Of a stretch of DNA of 64,000 nt, positions 45,085 to 55,458 are shown one piece after another; the stretch's first letter is position 1; each line of letters opens with the position of its first letter. The notes beneath the pieces were generated by a model. That model searched no databases, had not been told where the DNA came from, and worked only from the letters and a program-made list of their open reading frames with translations. Both the position numbers and the translations under genes were made by a program. Source of the stretch: Polynucleobacter sp. MWH-UH35A (GTDB lineage: Bacteria; Pseudomonadota; Gammaproteobacteria; Burkholderiales; Burkholderiaceae); the NCBI RefSeq assembly GCF_018687075.1, contig NZ_CP061285.1, positions 1,860,001-1,924,000 on the forward strand, read 5' to 3'.

Positions 45085-45867
45085 ATGTTACGCATCATTT
45101 CCGCTAACCTCAACGGTATACGTTCTGCAGTCAAAAAAGGCTTTTTGCCATGGGCTGTAAAGCAAAAAGCTGACTTCATATGTATGCAAGAGCTCAAGGC
45201 TCAGCGCGATGACCTAGAAGATGCCATCCTTAATCCAGACGGTATGCATGGCTTTTTCCATCACGCCGAAAAGAAGGGCTATAGTGGCTGCGGCATCTAT
45301 ACCCCCCATAAACCCGATGAGGTCTTGTACGGCTATGGCAACGACGAGTTCGATGCTGAGGGGCGCTACGTTGAGGCCCGCTTTAAAGGCTTATCAGTCA
45401 TTTCCGTTTACATGCCATCAGGCTCTAGCTCTGATGAGCGCCAAGAGGCCAAATACCGCTACCTAGACAGCTTTCTACCCCATCTTATTTCCCTTAAAAA
45501 ATCAGGTCGGGAAATCGTCCTGTGCGGAGACGTCAATATTGCCCACCAAGAAATTGATCTGAAAAACTGGAAGGGCAATCTTAAAAATTCTGGTTTCTTG
45601 CCTGAAGAGCGCGCATGGCTAAGCAATCTTTTTAACAAAGTAGGCTATGTGGATGTGTATCGACAACTTGAACCAGAAGCAACCGAAACTTGCTACACCT
45701 GGTGGAGTAATCGAGGCCAAGCCTATGCAAAGAATGTTGGGTGGCGCATTGACTATCACATCACCACCCCTGGCATTGCCGCCACCGCTAAGAAGACGAC
45801 TGTCTATAAAGATGAAAAATTTTCAGATCATGCGCCACTCACCGTGGACTATGACTGGAAGCTTTAA
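45085..45867 (+). CDS. xthA: Exodeoxyribonuclease III
   Basis: This AP endonuclease and 3'-5' exonuclease acts in base-excision repair. The 260-residue protein shows the ordered motifs of the family: [16 protein letters not shown] (4-19), CMQELKAQ with the metal-binding glutamate, [17 protein letters not shown], the active-site [20 protein letters not shown] region and [10 protein letters not shown] with the catalytic histidine near the end. It is divergent from pyrE, an arrangement common in Burkholderiales. Confidence 0.94.
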   Translation: MLRIISANLNGIRSAVKKGFLPWAVKQKADFICMQELKAQRDDLEDAILNPDGMHGFFHHAEKKGYSGCGIYTPHKPDEVLYGYGNDEFDAEGRYVEARFKGLSVISVYMPSGSSSDERQEAKYRYLDSFLPHLISLKKSGREIVLCGDVNIAHQEIDLKNWKGNLKNSGFLPEERAWLSNLFNKVGYVDVYRQLEPEATETCYTWWSNRGQAYAKNVGWRIDYHITTPGIAATAKKTTVYKDEKFSDHAPLTVDYDWKL

Positions 45868-45906
45868 GCAATAAGTCGGGGTGTATTACTCCTCTTTTCT
45901 TGCTTG

Positions 45907-47223
45907 CTACTCTTCTTTTTGGATCTGCACAATCTTGAAATGCATTGTTACCCAAATCAAGATTAAGACTGGGGCGCCAATGATGGCAGTGCCATAAAAG
46001 AATGCTTGATACCCAAAGTGATCGACAAACACGCCCGAGAACCCTGCCAACCATTTGGGCAAGAGCAGCATCATCGAACTAAACAAAGCGTACTGAGTGG
46101 CTGAGTAGCGAATGTTGGTCAGCGATGACAAGAAAGCAATGAAGGCGGCGCTAGCAATACCCGAACTTAAGTTATCAGCAGAAATCACCCAAATCAAACC
46201 ATGTAAATCATGGCCTTGGGTTGCTAGCCACGCAAACAATAAGTTACTGACAGCCGAGAGAACTGCGCCCACAAAAAGAATTCGGAGAACGCCAAAGCGG
46301 AGTGTGAGTACACCACCAACAAAAGCGCCGACCAAAGTCATCACTACACCAAACACTTTACTTACAGCAGCAACCTCATCCTTGGTGTAGCCCATGTCTA
46401 CATAAAATGGGTTGGCCATAATGCCCATCACCACATCGCTAATGCGGTAGACGGCTATCAAAGACAAAATCAGAACTGCATGCCAACGATAGCGCGTAAT
46501 AAATTCTGCAAAAGGCTCAACCAAGGTTTGATAGAGCCATGCTTTGGCAGTCCGCACCTTTGCTAACTCATACTTCACGGGCTCTTTGCTTAATAGGGTT
46601 GTCATTACACCAACGCCAATAGAAGCTGCCATACAAAGATAGGCAAATTGCCATGCGCCGGCATCGTAACCACTACCCGTTTCAGCACGAGCAGCAAGCC
46701 ATAGAACCCCAGCACCAGCCCAAATGAGAGCGAGTCGATAACCAGTTTGATAGGTTGCTGCTAACGCTGCTTGATGATCGCTAGTGGCTGACTCAATTCG
46801 AAATGCATCCAAAGCAATGTCTTGAGTGGCTGATCCAAAAGCTACCAAAAGCGCACACCAAACAATCGAATTGAGTGCAAGCTTAGGATCCAATGTCGAC
46901 ATGCCGACTAGACCCAAAATAATGAGTGCTTGGGCAAAGAGCAACCAACTACGGCGGCGGCCAAATAATTTTGTTAGTAGCGGGATTTGCACACGATCTA
47001 CCAGCGGCGCCCACATCCACTTAAAAGCATAAATTAATCCGACCCAGGTTAAGTAACCAATCGTACTGCGGTCTATTCCAGCTTCACGCAACCAAAAACT
47101 GAGCGTGCCCAAGATAAGCAACAAAGGCAGTCCTGCAGAGAAACCCAAGAACAACATGCGCAAACAAGGCCACTCGAGATAAACCCGAAAGTCTTTTATC
47201 CAAGATTGGACTGCAGTTAACAC
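45907..47223 (-). CDS. ampG: AmpG-family muropeptide permease
   Basis: This MFS transporter imports GlcNAc-anhydromuropeptides for cell-wall recycling. The 438-residue protein has about 12 membrane segments. It shows the AmpG stretches MLFLGFSAGLPLLLILGTL (24-42), YLTWVGLIYAFKWMWAPLVDR (about 58-78) and TQDIALDAFRIE. It matches the presence of slt in this window, whose products it would carry. It converges with xthA and lies just downstream of metW on the minus strand. In some bacteria AmpG also feeds the signal for beta-lactamase induction; no such system is seen here. Confidence 0.9.
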   Translation of the reverse strand: MLTAVQSWIKDFRVYLEWPCLRMLFLGFSAGLPLLLILGTLSFWLREAGIDRSTIGYLTWVGLIYAFKWMWAPLVDRVQIPLLTKLFGRRRSWLLFAQALIILGLVGMSTLDPKLALNSIVWCALLVAFGSATQDIALDAFRIESATSDHQAALAATYQTGYRLALIWAGAGVLWLAARAETGSGYDAGAWQFAYLCMAASIGVGVMTTLLSKEPVKYELAKVRTAKAWLYQTLVEPFAEFITRYRWHAVLILSLIAVYRISDVVMGIMANPFYVDMGYTKDEVAAVSKVFGVVMTLVGAFVGGVLTLRFGVLRILFVGAVLSAVSNLLFAWLATQGHDLHGLIWVISADNLSSGIASAAFIAFLSSLTNIRYSATQYALFSSMMLLLPKWLAGFSGVFVDHFGYQAFFYGTAIIGAPVLILIWVTMHFKIVQIQKEE

Positions 47224-47238
47224 CTTTGTTTTTATACC

Positions 47239-47832
47239 CTAGGCGCGACGGATACGGAATAAGGCAAGACTGCCAAAAAGATTTGGCAATAAGGTAACCC
47301 GGCGACCTTCATGCAAGATACATTGATCGAGCACCTTGAGGCCCAAGCTTGAAGCCAACTTTTCGAAGTCAGCAACCGTTAGAACACGGACGTTTGGAGT
47401 GTTGTACCACTGATAAGGCAGGCTTTTAGAAACTGGCATGCGACCCAAACCAACAGCAAGGCGATGCGACCAGTGGCCAAAATTTGGGAAAGAGATAACA
47501 GACTCTTTGCCTACGCGCACTACTTCACGCAAAATTTTCTCAGTCTGATGAATGGTTTGCAATGTTTGCGATAGCACAACCGTATCAAAACTGTTGTCTT
47601 CAAAAAGAGCCAATCCTCCTTCTAAATCTTGCTGAATGACATTTAAACCTTTTTGCACACAAGACAGTACGCGTGCATCATCAATCTCAACACCATAGGT
47701 ATGAACTGGTTTTTGCTTTTGCAAAAATTCTAGGAAGCTACCATCACCACAGCCAAGATCTAACACTTGGGTATTAGGTGCAATCCAATTGGCTATAGCG
47801 GCAAAATCAGCGCGCTTATTAAAATTAGTCAT
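47239..47832 (-). CDS. metW: Methionine biosynthesis protein MetW
   Basis: This 197-residue class I methyltransferase-fold protein has the loop [12 protein letters not shown] near residues 23-34, [16 protein letters not shown] and [14 protein letters not shown]. MetW is the constant partner of MetX in many proteobacteria and is thought to activate or stabilise it; a methylation reaction has not been settled. I start it at the ATG at 47832, which overlaps the metX stop by eight bases; the longer open frame would run through metX. Confidence 0.92.
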   Translation of the reverse strand: MTNFNKRADFAAIANWIAPNTQVLDLGCGDGSFLEFLQKQKPVHTYGVEIDDARVLSCVQKGLNVIQQDLEGGLALFEDNSFDTVVLSQTLQTIHQTEKILREVVRVGKESVISFPNFGHWSHRLAVGLGRMPVSKSLPYQWYNTPNVRVLTVADFEKLASSLGLKVLDQCILHEGRRVTLLPNLFGSLALFRIRRA

Positions 47833-48967
47833 GCTTGGCCTCACGCATTTGCATAAAGTAGGCCCTAACCAAATTGTGATAACGCGCATCGTCCAGCAAG
47901 AATGCATCGTGACCGTGTGGCGCATCAATCTCCGCATAAGTAACTTCACTCTTATTACTCAACAAAGACTGAACAATTTCGCGACTGCGATTGGGTGGAA
48001 AACGCCAATCCGTTGAAAAGCTCACTACTAAAAACTTGGCTTGAACCTCTGCAAGGGCGCGATTTAAACTGCCATCGCAGCGACGAGCAGGATCAAAATA
48101 ATCCAAGGCTCGTGTAATAAGCAAATAGGTATTGGCATCAAAATAAGTTGAAAACTTATCGCCCTGATGACGCAAATAGCTCTCAACCTCAAACTCAACA
48201 TCAAAGCTGAAGCGATAGTCGTTGGACTCACCATTGGGGCGCTGCAACTCACGCCCAAATTTTTCTGCCATATCGTCGTCAGATAAATACGTGATGTGGC
48301 CAACCATACGGGCCAACCGCAAACCACGCTTGGGCACTACGCCGTGCTCATAATAGTTGCCACCATGAAAATCTGGGTCCGACAAAATAGCATTGCGCGC
48401 CACTTCATTAAATGCAATATTTTGCGCGCTAAGCTTTGGTGTAGATGCAATCACTACGCAATGGTCTATGCGCTTCGGAAATTGGATAGCCCAAGCCAAA
48501 GCCTGCATACCACCTAAACTACCGCCCATCACCGCAGCGAACTTCCGTATACCCAGCTTATCGGCCAAGCGAGCCTGCGTATTTACCCAATCCTCAACAG
48601 TAACGACAGGAAAGTCTGCGCCATAAGGCTTGCCAGTTTCCGGGTTAATGCTCATGGGCCCAGTCGAACCAAAGCAGGAACCCAAATTATTTACGCCAAT
48701 TACAAAGAAGTGATTAGTGTCTACTGGCTTACCTGGGCCAATCATGTTGTCCCACCAACCAATATCTTCTGGATCTTCAGGGCTTGGGCCCGCTACATGA
48801 TGAGAGGCATTCAGCGCATGACAAACCAATACGGCATTACTTTTATCAGCGTTGAGTTTGCCGTAGGTTTCAATGACTAAGTCATAACCAGACAACATGG
48901 CGCCACTCTGCAAAGGCAGGGGCTCGGCAAAATGAATGGTGTTTCTAGAAAGGTGTAGCTCGCTCAT
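47825..48967 (-). CDS. metX: Homoserine O-acyltransferase (MetX family)
   Basis: This enzyme activates homoserine for methionine synthesis by O-acylation. The 380-residue alpha/beta hydrolase has the nucleophile S150 in [11 protein letters not shown], and the acid-histidine pair in the C-terminal [12 protein letters not shown]. MetX proteins use acetyl- or succinyl-CoA; many that occur with MetW in proteobacteria are succinyltransferases, so the acyl donor should not be assumed from the name. It overlaps slmA by four bases and metW by eight. Confidence 0.93.
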   Translation of the reverse strand: MSELHLSRNTIHFAEPLPLQSGAMLSGYDLVIETYGKLNADKSNAVLVCHALNASHHVAGPSPEDPEDIGWWDNMIGPGKPVDTNHFFVIGVNNLGSCFGSTGPMSINPETGKPYGADFPVVTVEDWVNTQARLADKLGIRKFAAVMGGSLGGMQALAWAIQFPKRIDHCVVIASTPKLSAQNIAFNEVARNAILSDPDFHGGNYYEHGVVPKRGLRLARMVGHITYLSDDDMAEKFGRELQRPNGESNDYRFSFDVEFEVESYLRHQGDKFSTYFDANTYLLITRALDYFDPARRCDGSLNRALAEVQAKFLVVSFSTDWRFPPNRSREIVQSLLSNKSEVTYAEIDAPHGHDAFLLDDARYHNLVRAYFMQMREAKHD

Positions 48968-49614
48968 TCTGACAAGAGAAGACGCAAACTAACATCGGAG
49001 GCTTCTGTCGGCAACTTCTTAAATCCGCTACGGGCAAAGCGATGCCAACGGCCCAAAACAAAACTCATCAACATGGCAGCTCGGATGCTGACTTCTTCTT
49101 GACCCAGATTTGCCCAGTTACCACCTTGAGTTTGAGCAATACGCAGAGCCTGCTTAAGAGATGCCTCGACACGATCTAGCACCTGAGTAATGCGCTCTTG
49201 TAAACGATCATCTTCTTGTAACAAAGCATCGCCCAATAAAACACGGGTCATACCAGGATTTTTTTCAGCAAAGAATAAAAGCATTTGCAAAATGCCGCGC
49301 GCCTGAGCGAGGCCAGACTCTTCTTTTTGATTGATTTGATTAATCAATCCAAAAACCGTTTGCTCAATAAAAGAAATGAGGCCTTCAAACATCTGCGCTT
49401 TACTTGCAAAATGACGGTACAGGGCTGCTTCTGAGACCTCGATCTTAGCTGCTAAAGCCGCAGTGGTAACGCGTTCACCCTTGGGGTTTTGCAACATCTC
49501 CGCAAGCACTTGCAGAATCTGCAAGCGACGCTCGCCAGGACGAGGACGCTTGCGAGCTTTACCAGCGTCAGCATTGCTGTCGTTAATATCTGCTGGCTCT
49601 GTAGGTTCGCGCAT
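48964..49614 (-). CDS. slmA: Nucleoid occlusion factor SlmA (TetR family)
   Basis: This DNA-binding inhibitor of FtsZ assembly over the nucleoid has 216 residues. An acidic then basic N-terminal arm ([12 protein letters not shown] near 19-30) leads into a TetR helix-turn-helix, [20 protein letters not shown] (about 51-70). The helical ligand/dimer domain opens with [19 protein letters not shown], as in SlmA. It lies between argB and metX; the four-base overlap with metX is a positional habit of the order and does not imply regulation of methionine genes. Confidence 0.85.
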   Translation of the reverse strand: MREPTEPADINDSNADAGKARKRPRPGERRLQILQVLAEMLQNPKGERVTTAALAAKIEVSEAALYRHFASKAQMFEGLISFIEQTVFGLINQINQKEESGLAQARGILQMLLFFAEKNPGMTRVLLGDALLQEDDRLQERITQVLDRVEASLKQALRIAQTQGGNWANLGQEEVSIRAAMLMSFVLGRWHRFARSGFKKLPTEASDVSLRLLLSE

Positions 49615-49624
49615 GCTGATTTAC

Positions 49625-50527
49625 TTATCTAGAACGGATCATCGTCCCGAACGCTTGCTCGGTCAGAATTTCTAACAATAAAGAATGTTCAATACGGCCA
49701 TCGATGATGTGCACTGAATTCACGCCGCTCTTAGCAGCATCTAGTGCAGAAGAAATCTTAGGCAACATACCGCCAGAAATAGTGCCATCCGCAAAAAGTG
49801 CATCAATTTCTCGCGCAGTTAAGTCTGTCAACAGCTTGCCGTCCTTATCCATCACACCAGGAATATTGGTCATCATGACCAATTTCTCTGCGTGGAGAAT
49901 TTCGGCCATCTTGCCGGCGACTAAGTCTGCATTAATGTTGTATGCCTGACCCTCAGCGCTAAAGCCGATTGGAGAGATCACCGGAATAAACGCATCATCT
50001 TGCAAGGCTTTAACGACCGCAGGGTTAATAGCTTCAATTTCACCAACAAAACCGATGTCTACTTTTTTTCCTGGCTCTGAGTCGCTAGGAATCATCATTT
50101 TCTTAGCGTGGATCAAGCCGCCATCTTTACCGGTTAAGCCAACCGCCTGGCCACCAAAGTGGTTAATCAACATCACAATATCTTGCTGTACTTCGCCACC
50201 GAGAACCCACTCCACAACTTCCATGGTTTCTTCGTCGGTTACGCGCATACCCTGAATAAAGGTTCCGGTCTTGCCAATTTTCTTGAGGGCTTCATCGATT
50301 TGTGGTCCACCACCATGAACCACCACTGGATTCATACCGACCAATTTCAACAAAATCACGTCGCGCGCAAAACTTTCTTTGAGGCGCTCTTCGACCATGG
50401 CGTTTCCACCATACTTAATCACAATAGTCTTGCCGTGATAAGCGCGAATATAAGGTAGCGCTTCGGCAAGAATCTCTGCCTTTAATAAAGGTGAGATATC
50501 ACTTAGAGTTGGCAAATGCTTAGTCAT
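49625..50527 (-). CDS. argB: Acetylglutamate kinase
   Basis: This enzyme phosphorylates N-acetylglutamate in arginine synthesis. The 300-residue amino-acid kinase has VIKYGGNAM near 37-45, [10 protein letters not shown] near 69-78, [23 protein letters not shown] and a [13 protein letters not shown] stretch. The N-terminal extension helix ([21 protein letters not shown]) is of the type found in hexameric, arginine-inhibited kinases, which is a family-based inference. It lies 10 bases before slmA and 12 after dksA on the minus strand. Confidence 0.94.
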   Translation of the reverse strand: MTKHLPTLSDISPLLKAEILAEALPYIRAYHGKTIVIKYGGNAMVEERLKESFARDVILLKLVGMNPVVVHGGGPQIDEALKKIGKTGTFIQGMRVTDEETMEVVEWVLGGEVQQDIVMLINHFGGQAVGLTGKDGGLIHAKKMMIPSDSEPGKKVDIGFVGEIEAINPAVVKALQDDAFIPVISPIGFSAEGQAYNINADLVAGKMAEILHAEKLVMMTNIPGVMDKDGKLLTDLTAREIDALFADGTISGGMLPKISSALDAAKSGVNSVHIIDGRIEHSLLLEILTEQAFGTMIRSR

Positions 50528-50539
50528 TACAAGTCTGAT

Positions 50540-51028
50540 TTATTCGCCAAATAATTTTTGGCGGAGTTCGCGACGCTCTTGAGCTTCAAGAGATAAATTG
50601 GCTGTAGGCCTTGCAATTAAACGGTTCAGGCCGATTGGCTCGCCTGTTTCTTCGCACCAACCATAGTCACCAGACTCAATACGCGCTAATGCTTGCTCTA
50701 CTTTTTTGAGCAGCTTACGCTCGCGGTCGCGTGTGCGTAATTCCAATGCATGCTCTTCTTCGATGGTTGCACGATCAGCAGGATCGGGAACCAAAATGTT
50801 TTCACGCAGATGCTCCGTTGTCTCGGATGCATTCTTCAAAATGTCATCTTTAAGAGTAAGCAGTTTTTGACGGAAAAAATCCAACTGCGCAGCATTCATG
50901 TAGTCCTTGTCGGACATCTTGAGAAGTTCTGCCTCAGTGAGTGGAGCACCTTTTGCAACTTTAGTGCTCGCAGCCTTGCTTCCTGCTTTTGCAGCAGTTG
51001 CTGGTTTTGTTGCTGTTTTTACCGTCAT
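50540..51028 (-). CDS. dksA: RNA polymerase-binding factor DksA, without the zinc cysteines
   Basis: DksA works with ppGpp at RNA polymerase in the stringent response. The 162-residue protein has an Ala/Lys/Thr-rich N-terminal arm (about 1-27), the coiled-coil (MNAAQLDFFRQKLLTLKDDI, with DPADRATIEEEHALELRTRDRE holding the tip aspartates; first 20 residues given in parts) and a C-terminal globular end. In E. coli four cysteines (CxxC...CxxC) bind zinc; here the places read WCEET and LSLEA, leaving one cysteine. The fold should hold without zinc, as in several alpha- and betaproteobacterial DksA proteins. Confidence 0.91.
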   Translation of the reverse strand: MTVKTATKPATAAKAGSKAASTKVAKGAPLTEAELLKMSDKDYMNAAQLDFFRQKLLTLKDDILKNASETTEHLRENILVPDPADRATIEEEHALELRTRDRERKLLKKVEQALARIESGDYGWCEETGEPIGLNRLIARPTANLSLEAQERRELRQKLFGE

Positions 51029-51148
51029 CTCATTCTTTCCTGATTTGAAGCATTATTGCCTCATTCTGCCAAACTTTTATTACCCTCGAATCAATATTTC
51101 TCAATATTCATAATATCGACCGTGGCGGCGGATTGTACCCGAATCTCC

Positions 51149-52210
51149 CTAAGCCAAACATCCCTCAAGCCCAGCCAATAGGGTGTCCTTAGGTAAATCG
51201 ATGCCTATAAAGACCATGCGGGTTTGCTTGGGTTCTGCACCCCATGGACCAGCTAAATCGCTGCCCATCATCTGATGAACGCCCTGAAACACCACTTTAC
51301 GAGGGCTTCCCTTAACATAGAGGACGCCTTTATAGCGCAGCATCTTCTCGCCAAAGACCTCCAAAATGCCCCCAAGGAAGTCCTCCAACTTTTTGTGATC
51401 AAAGGGTTTATCACTACGAAAAACGAAGGATTGGATACGATCTGTATGGCCTGCGTGACCATGGTGGTGATCATGACTATGATCGTGGCCACACGTGCTG
51501 TGATCATGATCATGGCTGTGGTCATGACCGCAATTGGCATGATCGTGGTCATCCTGCTCCAAGAAGTGCGGATCAATATCCAACTTGGCATTGAGATTGA
51601 AGCCCTTCAGATCCAAGACTGCATTTAAAGACACCACGCCTTTAGAAATGCCAGCAATAGGCGCCCTTGGGTTCATATGCATTAAGCGATTGCGCAAGGC
51701 ATCCACCTCAGCAGAGCCGACCAAATCTGTTTTGGTAATAAAGATTTGATCTGCAAAGCCAACCTGACGCTGCGCTTCTTCGTGCTCGTTGAGTTGCTGC
51801 TGACCATGTTTGGCATCTACTAGAGTAACCACGGCATCCAAAACATAATGGTCTGCAACATCATCATCCATAAAGAATGTCTGGGCTACAGGGCCAGGAT
51901 TAGCTACGCCCGTGGTTTCAATTACCACACGATCAAAACTAATCTTTTTATCTTTGCGCTGTTCCCATAATGCATTGAGCGCTTCAACAAGATCGCCGCG
52001 AATGGTGCAGCAAATGCAGCCATTACTCATTTGCACAATGTTCTCTTGGTTGTCTTGCACCAAGATATCGTTATCAATGTTTTCTTCGCCGAATTCATTC
52101 TCGATCACCGCAATTTTTTTACCATGCTCCTCAGTGAGAATGTGTTTAAGCAAAGTAGTTTTTCCGCTTCCCAAGAAGCCTGTCAAAATCGTTACCGGAA
52201 TTAATGCCAT
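51149..52210 (-). CDS. CobW/COG0523 GTPase with a histidine-rich metal loop
   Basis: This G3E-family GTPase is a likely metal chaperone. With the ATG at 52210 it has 353 residues. It shows the Walker [11 protein letters not shown] (about 10-19), the GCICC metal-binding motif (about 64-68), the Walker B/TTGVANPG region and the ITKTDL guanine-binding motif. A long His/Asp-rich loop (about 220-255, with [10 protein letters not shown] and [10 protein letters not shown]) binds zinc or a similar metal in relatives. The CobW C-terminal domain follows. A TTG five codons upstream is an alternative start. No cobalamin genes adjoin it, so zinc handling is more likely than cobalt insertion. Confidence 0.88.
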   Translation of the reverse strand: MALIPVTILTGFLGSGKTTLLKHILTEEHGKKIAVIENEFGEENIDNDILVQDNQENIVQMSNGCICCTIRGDLVEALNALWEQRKDKKISFDRVVIETTGVANPGPVAQTFFMDDDVADHYVLDAVVTLVDAKHGQQQLNEHEEAQRQVGFADQIFITKTDLVGSAEVDALRNRLMHMNPRAPIAGISKGVVSLNAVLDLKGFNLNAKLDIDPHFLEQDDHDHANCGHDHSHDHDHSTCGHDHSHDHHHGHAGHTDRIQSFVFRSDKPFDHKKLEDFLGGILEVFGEKMLRYKGVLYVKGSPRKVVFQGVHQMMGSDLAGPWGAEPKQTRMVFIGIDLPKDTLLAGLEGCLA

Positions 52211-52242
52211 GGATGATCCAATCAAAATCTAAAAGCTAACAA

Positions 52243-52257
52243 TTCCCAAAGTGGGAA
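52243..52257. repeat. Short inverted repeat upstream of the CobW gene
   Basis: TTCCCA (52243-52248) and TGGGAA (52252-52257) flank AAG, 33 bases before the start codon and within the expected promoter region. It does not look like a Zur box of the gammaproteobacterial kind. It may be an operator or chance. Confidence 0.3.
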
Positions 52258-52279
52258 ACCTTCTATCTTACCGAGTTCC

Positions 52280-53281
52280 TTAGTCTTTGCCAGCCTTTGC
52301 GCGCGGATGCGCTTTATCGTATGCCTGAGCTAGGTGCTGAAAATCTAAGGACGTATAAATCTGGGTACTAGCGATGCTGGCATGCCCCAACATCTCCTGT
52401 ACTGCACGTAAATCTTGCGAGGATTGCAGTACATGACTTGCAAAACTGTGCCGCATCATATGGGGGTGCACATGGGTTGGTAAACCAGCACGCATCGCTA
52501 AAGTGCGTAATCTTGCTTGCACAGTGCGTGGCGATAGTCGCTTGCCTGTGGTTGATAAAAACAGGGCCATTGATTCTTCGGCATAGCTACCAGCATCACG
52601 CAGCTCTCGCCATGCAGTAAGCGACTTCATCGCTGGTACACCAACCGGTACTGAACGTCGTTTACCGCCCTTACCTAAAACCGTTACCTCGGCAGCATCC
52701 CAATCTAACCAGCCAGCAGATTCATGCTGGCGATCTTTGCTTTGCATCACATCAATGCCGAGAAGCTCCGATAGACGCAAGCCTGAGGAATACAGTAAAT
52801 CAATAATCGCCGCATCGCGGATCGACTCCAAATCTTTCTTTTCTTCAGCTTCTTTGACGGCTTGATTTACGAGGGCCAGCGCTTGCTCAACGGATAGCGC
52901 CTTAGGCAAGGACTTCAATCGCTTGGGCGCCTTCACATCATCCACCGGATTGGCAATCAGATTGCTGGTGACCTTGCCTGCACGCGCATCACGCCTCGCA
53001 TCTTTCTCAGTAAGCCAGTCATACCAACCGCGCCATGCTGACAGCGCCCTTGCAATACTTCTCGCAGATTTGCCTTTGGAATGCAAGCGTCCGGCCCAAC
53101 GACGTACATGACCATTGCTGACTTTTAATAATTCAATGGAGTCTTCAAGTGCAAAATTTTGGAGGTCGCTGAGATCCATGCCATATGCTTTGAGTGTATG
53201 CGGCGAGAGTTGACGCAACACATGCAACTCATGCAAATACTCTTGCATGAGGGGATGAAGTTCAGTCGCCTTTAATTTCAT
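52280..53281 (-). CDS. xerC: Tyrosine recombinase XerC
   Basis: This recombinase resolves chromosome dimers at dif together with XerD. With the ATG at 53281 the protein has 333 residues. It has an N-terminal SAM-like DNA-binding domain (MQEYLHELHVLRQLSPHTLKAY, recognisable from the first 18 residues onward) and the catalytic set: R in SSGLRLSELLG, K in GKGGKRR, H-x-x-R in HMMRHSF, H in LGHASI and Y in TQIYTSL. The longer frame reaching 53371 lies inside the DUF484 gene and is rejected. It overlaps DUF484 by 20 bases, the usual pairing, so this is the housekeeping enzyme and not a phage integrase. Confidence 0.93.
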   Translation of the reverse strand: MKLKATELHPLMQEYLHELHVLRQLSPHTLKAYGMDLSDLQNFALEDSIELLKVSNGHVRRWAGRLHSKGKSARSIARALSAWRGWYDWLTEKDARRDARAGKVTSNLIANPVDDVKAPKRLKSLPKALSVEQALALVNQAVKEAEEKKDLESIRDAAIIDLLYSSGLRLSELLGIDVMQSKDRQHESAGWLDWDAAEVTVLGKGGKRRSVPVGVPAMKSLTAWRELRDAGSYAEESMALFLSTTGKRLSPRTVQARLRTLAMRAGLPTHVHPHMMRHSFASHVLQSSQDLRAVQEMLGHASIASTQIYTSLDFQHLAQAYDKAHPRAKAGKD

Positions 53282-53936
53282 AAGCCTGGATACGATCCAA
53301 AGCTGCAGCAGTGAGTTCGGCGATCTGACGCAAATAGAAAGCGCCCATATCAGCAGTAAAACGTGACTCATCTCTACTTGCTAGCAATAACACCGCCGGC
53401 GATTGAGTGGAGCCAATACTCTTACCCAAAGGCAGGCCAATAGCCACCATACTTTGCCATTCTGGATCGATGGTTGTTTGGCTAGCTAATAGTGCCACGC
53501 TAGCGGCAGCCAACTCTTTTGCTGAGCCACATAGGGGTGTATCCACCCAAGGGCCAAAAGCAGAATTAGGAGCAAGCAATTGCGCAGACTCCACTTCAAA
53601 CACTTCAGCAAGACCAGAGGTAATTGCCGCCTCTACATCAGACTTATTATTTGCCTTCATCAGGCGCAATAACCAAGCAACTAAACTTTGTTGGGTTTTA
53701 TCGTTACGACTACCAAAGTGCAACATCTCACTTAAGCGACGATTGAGTTCTTGATTTTGTGTACGCAACACCGTCATCTGACGCTCTTGCAAAGAGATCG
53801 CGCGATCTTCATGTGGGTGCTTAATACGAATCTCATTTAAGAGATCGGCATAGCGCTCGAAAAAACCTGGGGTTACCCGTAACCACTCGGCAACCAATTC
53901 TTCTTGCTCAGCTTGTTTTGGATCGATTGCACTCAT
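53262..53936 (-). CDS. DUF484 family protein
   Basis: This 224-residue protein has the N-terminal block EEELVAEWLRVTPGFFERYADLL-like (here ELVAEWLRVTPGFFERYADL, about 12-31) and a short coiled-coil with ISLQERQMTVLRTQNQELNR. A GAF-like C-terminal domain follows. DUF484 lies beside xerC in most proteobacteria, in E. coli in the set dapF-yigA-xerC-yigB; dapF is elsewhere here. Function is unknown. It is upstream of xerC on the minus strand with a 20-base overlap. Confidence 0.87.
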   Translation of the reverse strand: MSAIDPKQAEQEELVAEWLRVTPGFFERYADLLNEIRIKHPHEDRAISLQERQMTVLRTQNQELNRRLSEMLHFGSRNDKTQQSLVAWLLRLMKANNKSDVEAAITSGLAEVFEVESAQLLAPNSAFGPWVDTPLCGSAKELAAASVALLASQTTIDPEWQSMVAIGLPLGKSIGSTQSPAVLLLASRDESRFTADMGAFYLRQIAELTAAALDRIQAYEIKGD

Positions 53937-53985
53937 GAATTTCTTTCTCTAATGACTTTTTTATTTACTTGTTTTATAGACTTAG

Positions 53986-55458
53986 TTAGCCAAGTTTTTT
54001 ACGCAAGAGCTCATTCACCTGGCCAGGATTAGCCTTGCCTTGTGAGGCCTTCATGATCTGACCGACTAGGGCATTAAAAGCCTTCTCTTTACCAGAGCGA
54101 AACTCTTCAGCAGACTTCTGGTTGGCGGCCAATACTTGATCGATGATGGCTTCAATAGCACCGCTATCACTAATTTGTTTCAAGCCTTTGGCATCAATGA
54201 CTTGATCAACCGTGCTGATGGCCTTGCCTGCAATAGCTTCTTCCCACAGAATCGCAAAGATATCCTTGGCAATCTTATTGGAGATGGTGCCGTCTGCGAC
54301 GCGAGTCAACAAGGGCGCCAAATGCCCAGCCTGTAGTGGTGCATCTGCCGTTGCAATACCTGCACGGTTTAAGGATGAAGCAAACTCACCAGCAATTAAA
54401 TTAGCGGCTGCTTTAGCCAAAGGCTTGCCAACAATGGCCAACAACTCTTCAAATACTTTTGCAGTATCACGATCTTGAGTGAGCAACTGCGCATCGTATG
54501 CGCTCAAACCAAATTCGCTTTGCCATTGCTCACGCAATTGTGCAGGCAGTGCCGGCATCTTGCTGCGCACATCCGCAATCCATGCATCGTCTATTACCAC
54601 TGGCAACAAGTCAGGATCGGGGAAGTAGCGGTAGTCGTTCGCATCTTCTTTGCTGCGCATGCTGCGTGTTTCACCGCGATCAGGATCGTATAAGCGGGTT
54701 TCTTGAACGACAGTGCCCCCGTCTTCGATCAATTCAATTTGGCGGCGCACTTCATACTGAATGGCCTCTTCCAGAAAGCGGAAAGAATTCAAGTTTTTGA
54801 TTTCGCAACGAGTACCAAATTCAACCTGGCCTTTGGGGCGAACGGATACGTTTGCATCACAGCGGAAAGAGCCTTCTTGCATATTGCCGTCACAAACCCC
54901 CAACCAAACCACCAGGCTATGTAAGGCCTTGGCATAGGCTACCGCTTCGGCCGCACTACGCATGACTGGCTCGGTCACAATCTCGAGGAGTGGTGTGCCG
55001 GCGCGGTTTAAGTCTATGCCACTAGACGGTTCGCCATGGGGACCAATGAAGCCTTCTTCGTGAACTGATTTACCAGCATCCTCTTCCATATGGGCGCGAG
55101 TGAGTTCAACCACCTTCACCTCATCGCCAACTAGGATTTCTACTTGACCGCCGACTACTACCGGGATCTCCATCTGGCTAATTTGATAGCCCTTTGGCAA
55201 ATCAGGATAGAAGTAATTCTTGCGCGCAAAAATACTTGCTGGAGAAATCTTTGCATTCACCGCCAAACCAAAACGAATGGCATGCTCTACTGCTTGACGA
55301 TTCAATACTGGCAATACTCCAGGTAAAGCCAGATCGACTGCACATGCTTGAGTATTTGGCTGCGCACCAAAACGTGTGCTTGCGCCACTAAAAATCTTAG
55401 ACTGCGTTTGTAATTGTGCGTGGGTCTCTAGACCAATAACGACTTCCCATTGCATCAT
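53986..55458 (-). CDS. gatB: Aspartyl/glutamyl-tRNA amidotransferase subunit B
   Basis: GatB binds and phosphorylates misacylated Glu-tRNA-Gln or Asp-tRNA-Asn so that ammonia from GatA can amidate it. The 490-residue protein begins [20 protein letters not shown] (4-23, first 20 residues) and contains [31 protein letters not shown] and [10 protein letters not shown]. The YqeY-like tail domain ends [10 protein letters not shown]. It is the last gene of gatCAB, and the ATGA overlap with gatA couples their translation. Confidence 0.95.
   Translation of the reverse strand: MMQWEVVIGLETHAQLQTQSKIFSGASTRFGAQPNTQACAVDLALPGVLPVLNRQAVEHAIRFGLAVNAKISPASIFARKNYFYPDLPKGYQISQMEIPVVVGGQVEILVGDEVKVVELTRAHMEEDAGKSVHEEGFIGPHGEPSSGIDLNRAGTPLLEIVTEPVMRSAAEAVAYAKALHSLVVWLGVCDGNMQEGSFRCDANVSVRPKGQVEFGTRCEIKNLNSFRFLEEAIQYEVRRQIELIEDGGTVVQETRLYDPDRGETRSMRSKEDANDYRYFPDPDLLPVVIDDAWIADVRSKMPALPAQLREQWQSEFGLSAYDAQLLTQDRDTAKVFEELLAIVGKPLAKAAANLIAGEFASSLNRAGIATADAPLQAGHLAPLLTRVADGTISNKIAKDIFAILWEEAIAGKAISTVDQVIDAKGLKQISDSGAIEAIIDQVLAANQKSAEEFRSGKEKAFNALVGQIMKASQGKANPGQVNELLRKKLG

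Noticed and set aside
52280..53281. Tyrosine recombinase as an integrase marking a mobile element
   Set aside because: Pairing with DUF484, the XerC-type length and the absence of att repeats or phage genes mark it as housekeeping XerC.
53282..53371. XerC extended upstream into the DUF484 gene
   Set aside because: The added residues lie out of frame within DUF484 coding sequence and precede the normal XerC N-terminus.
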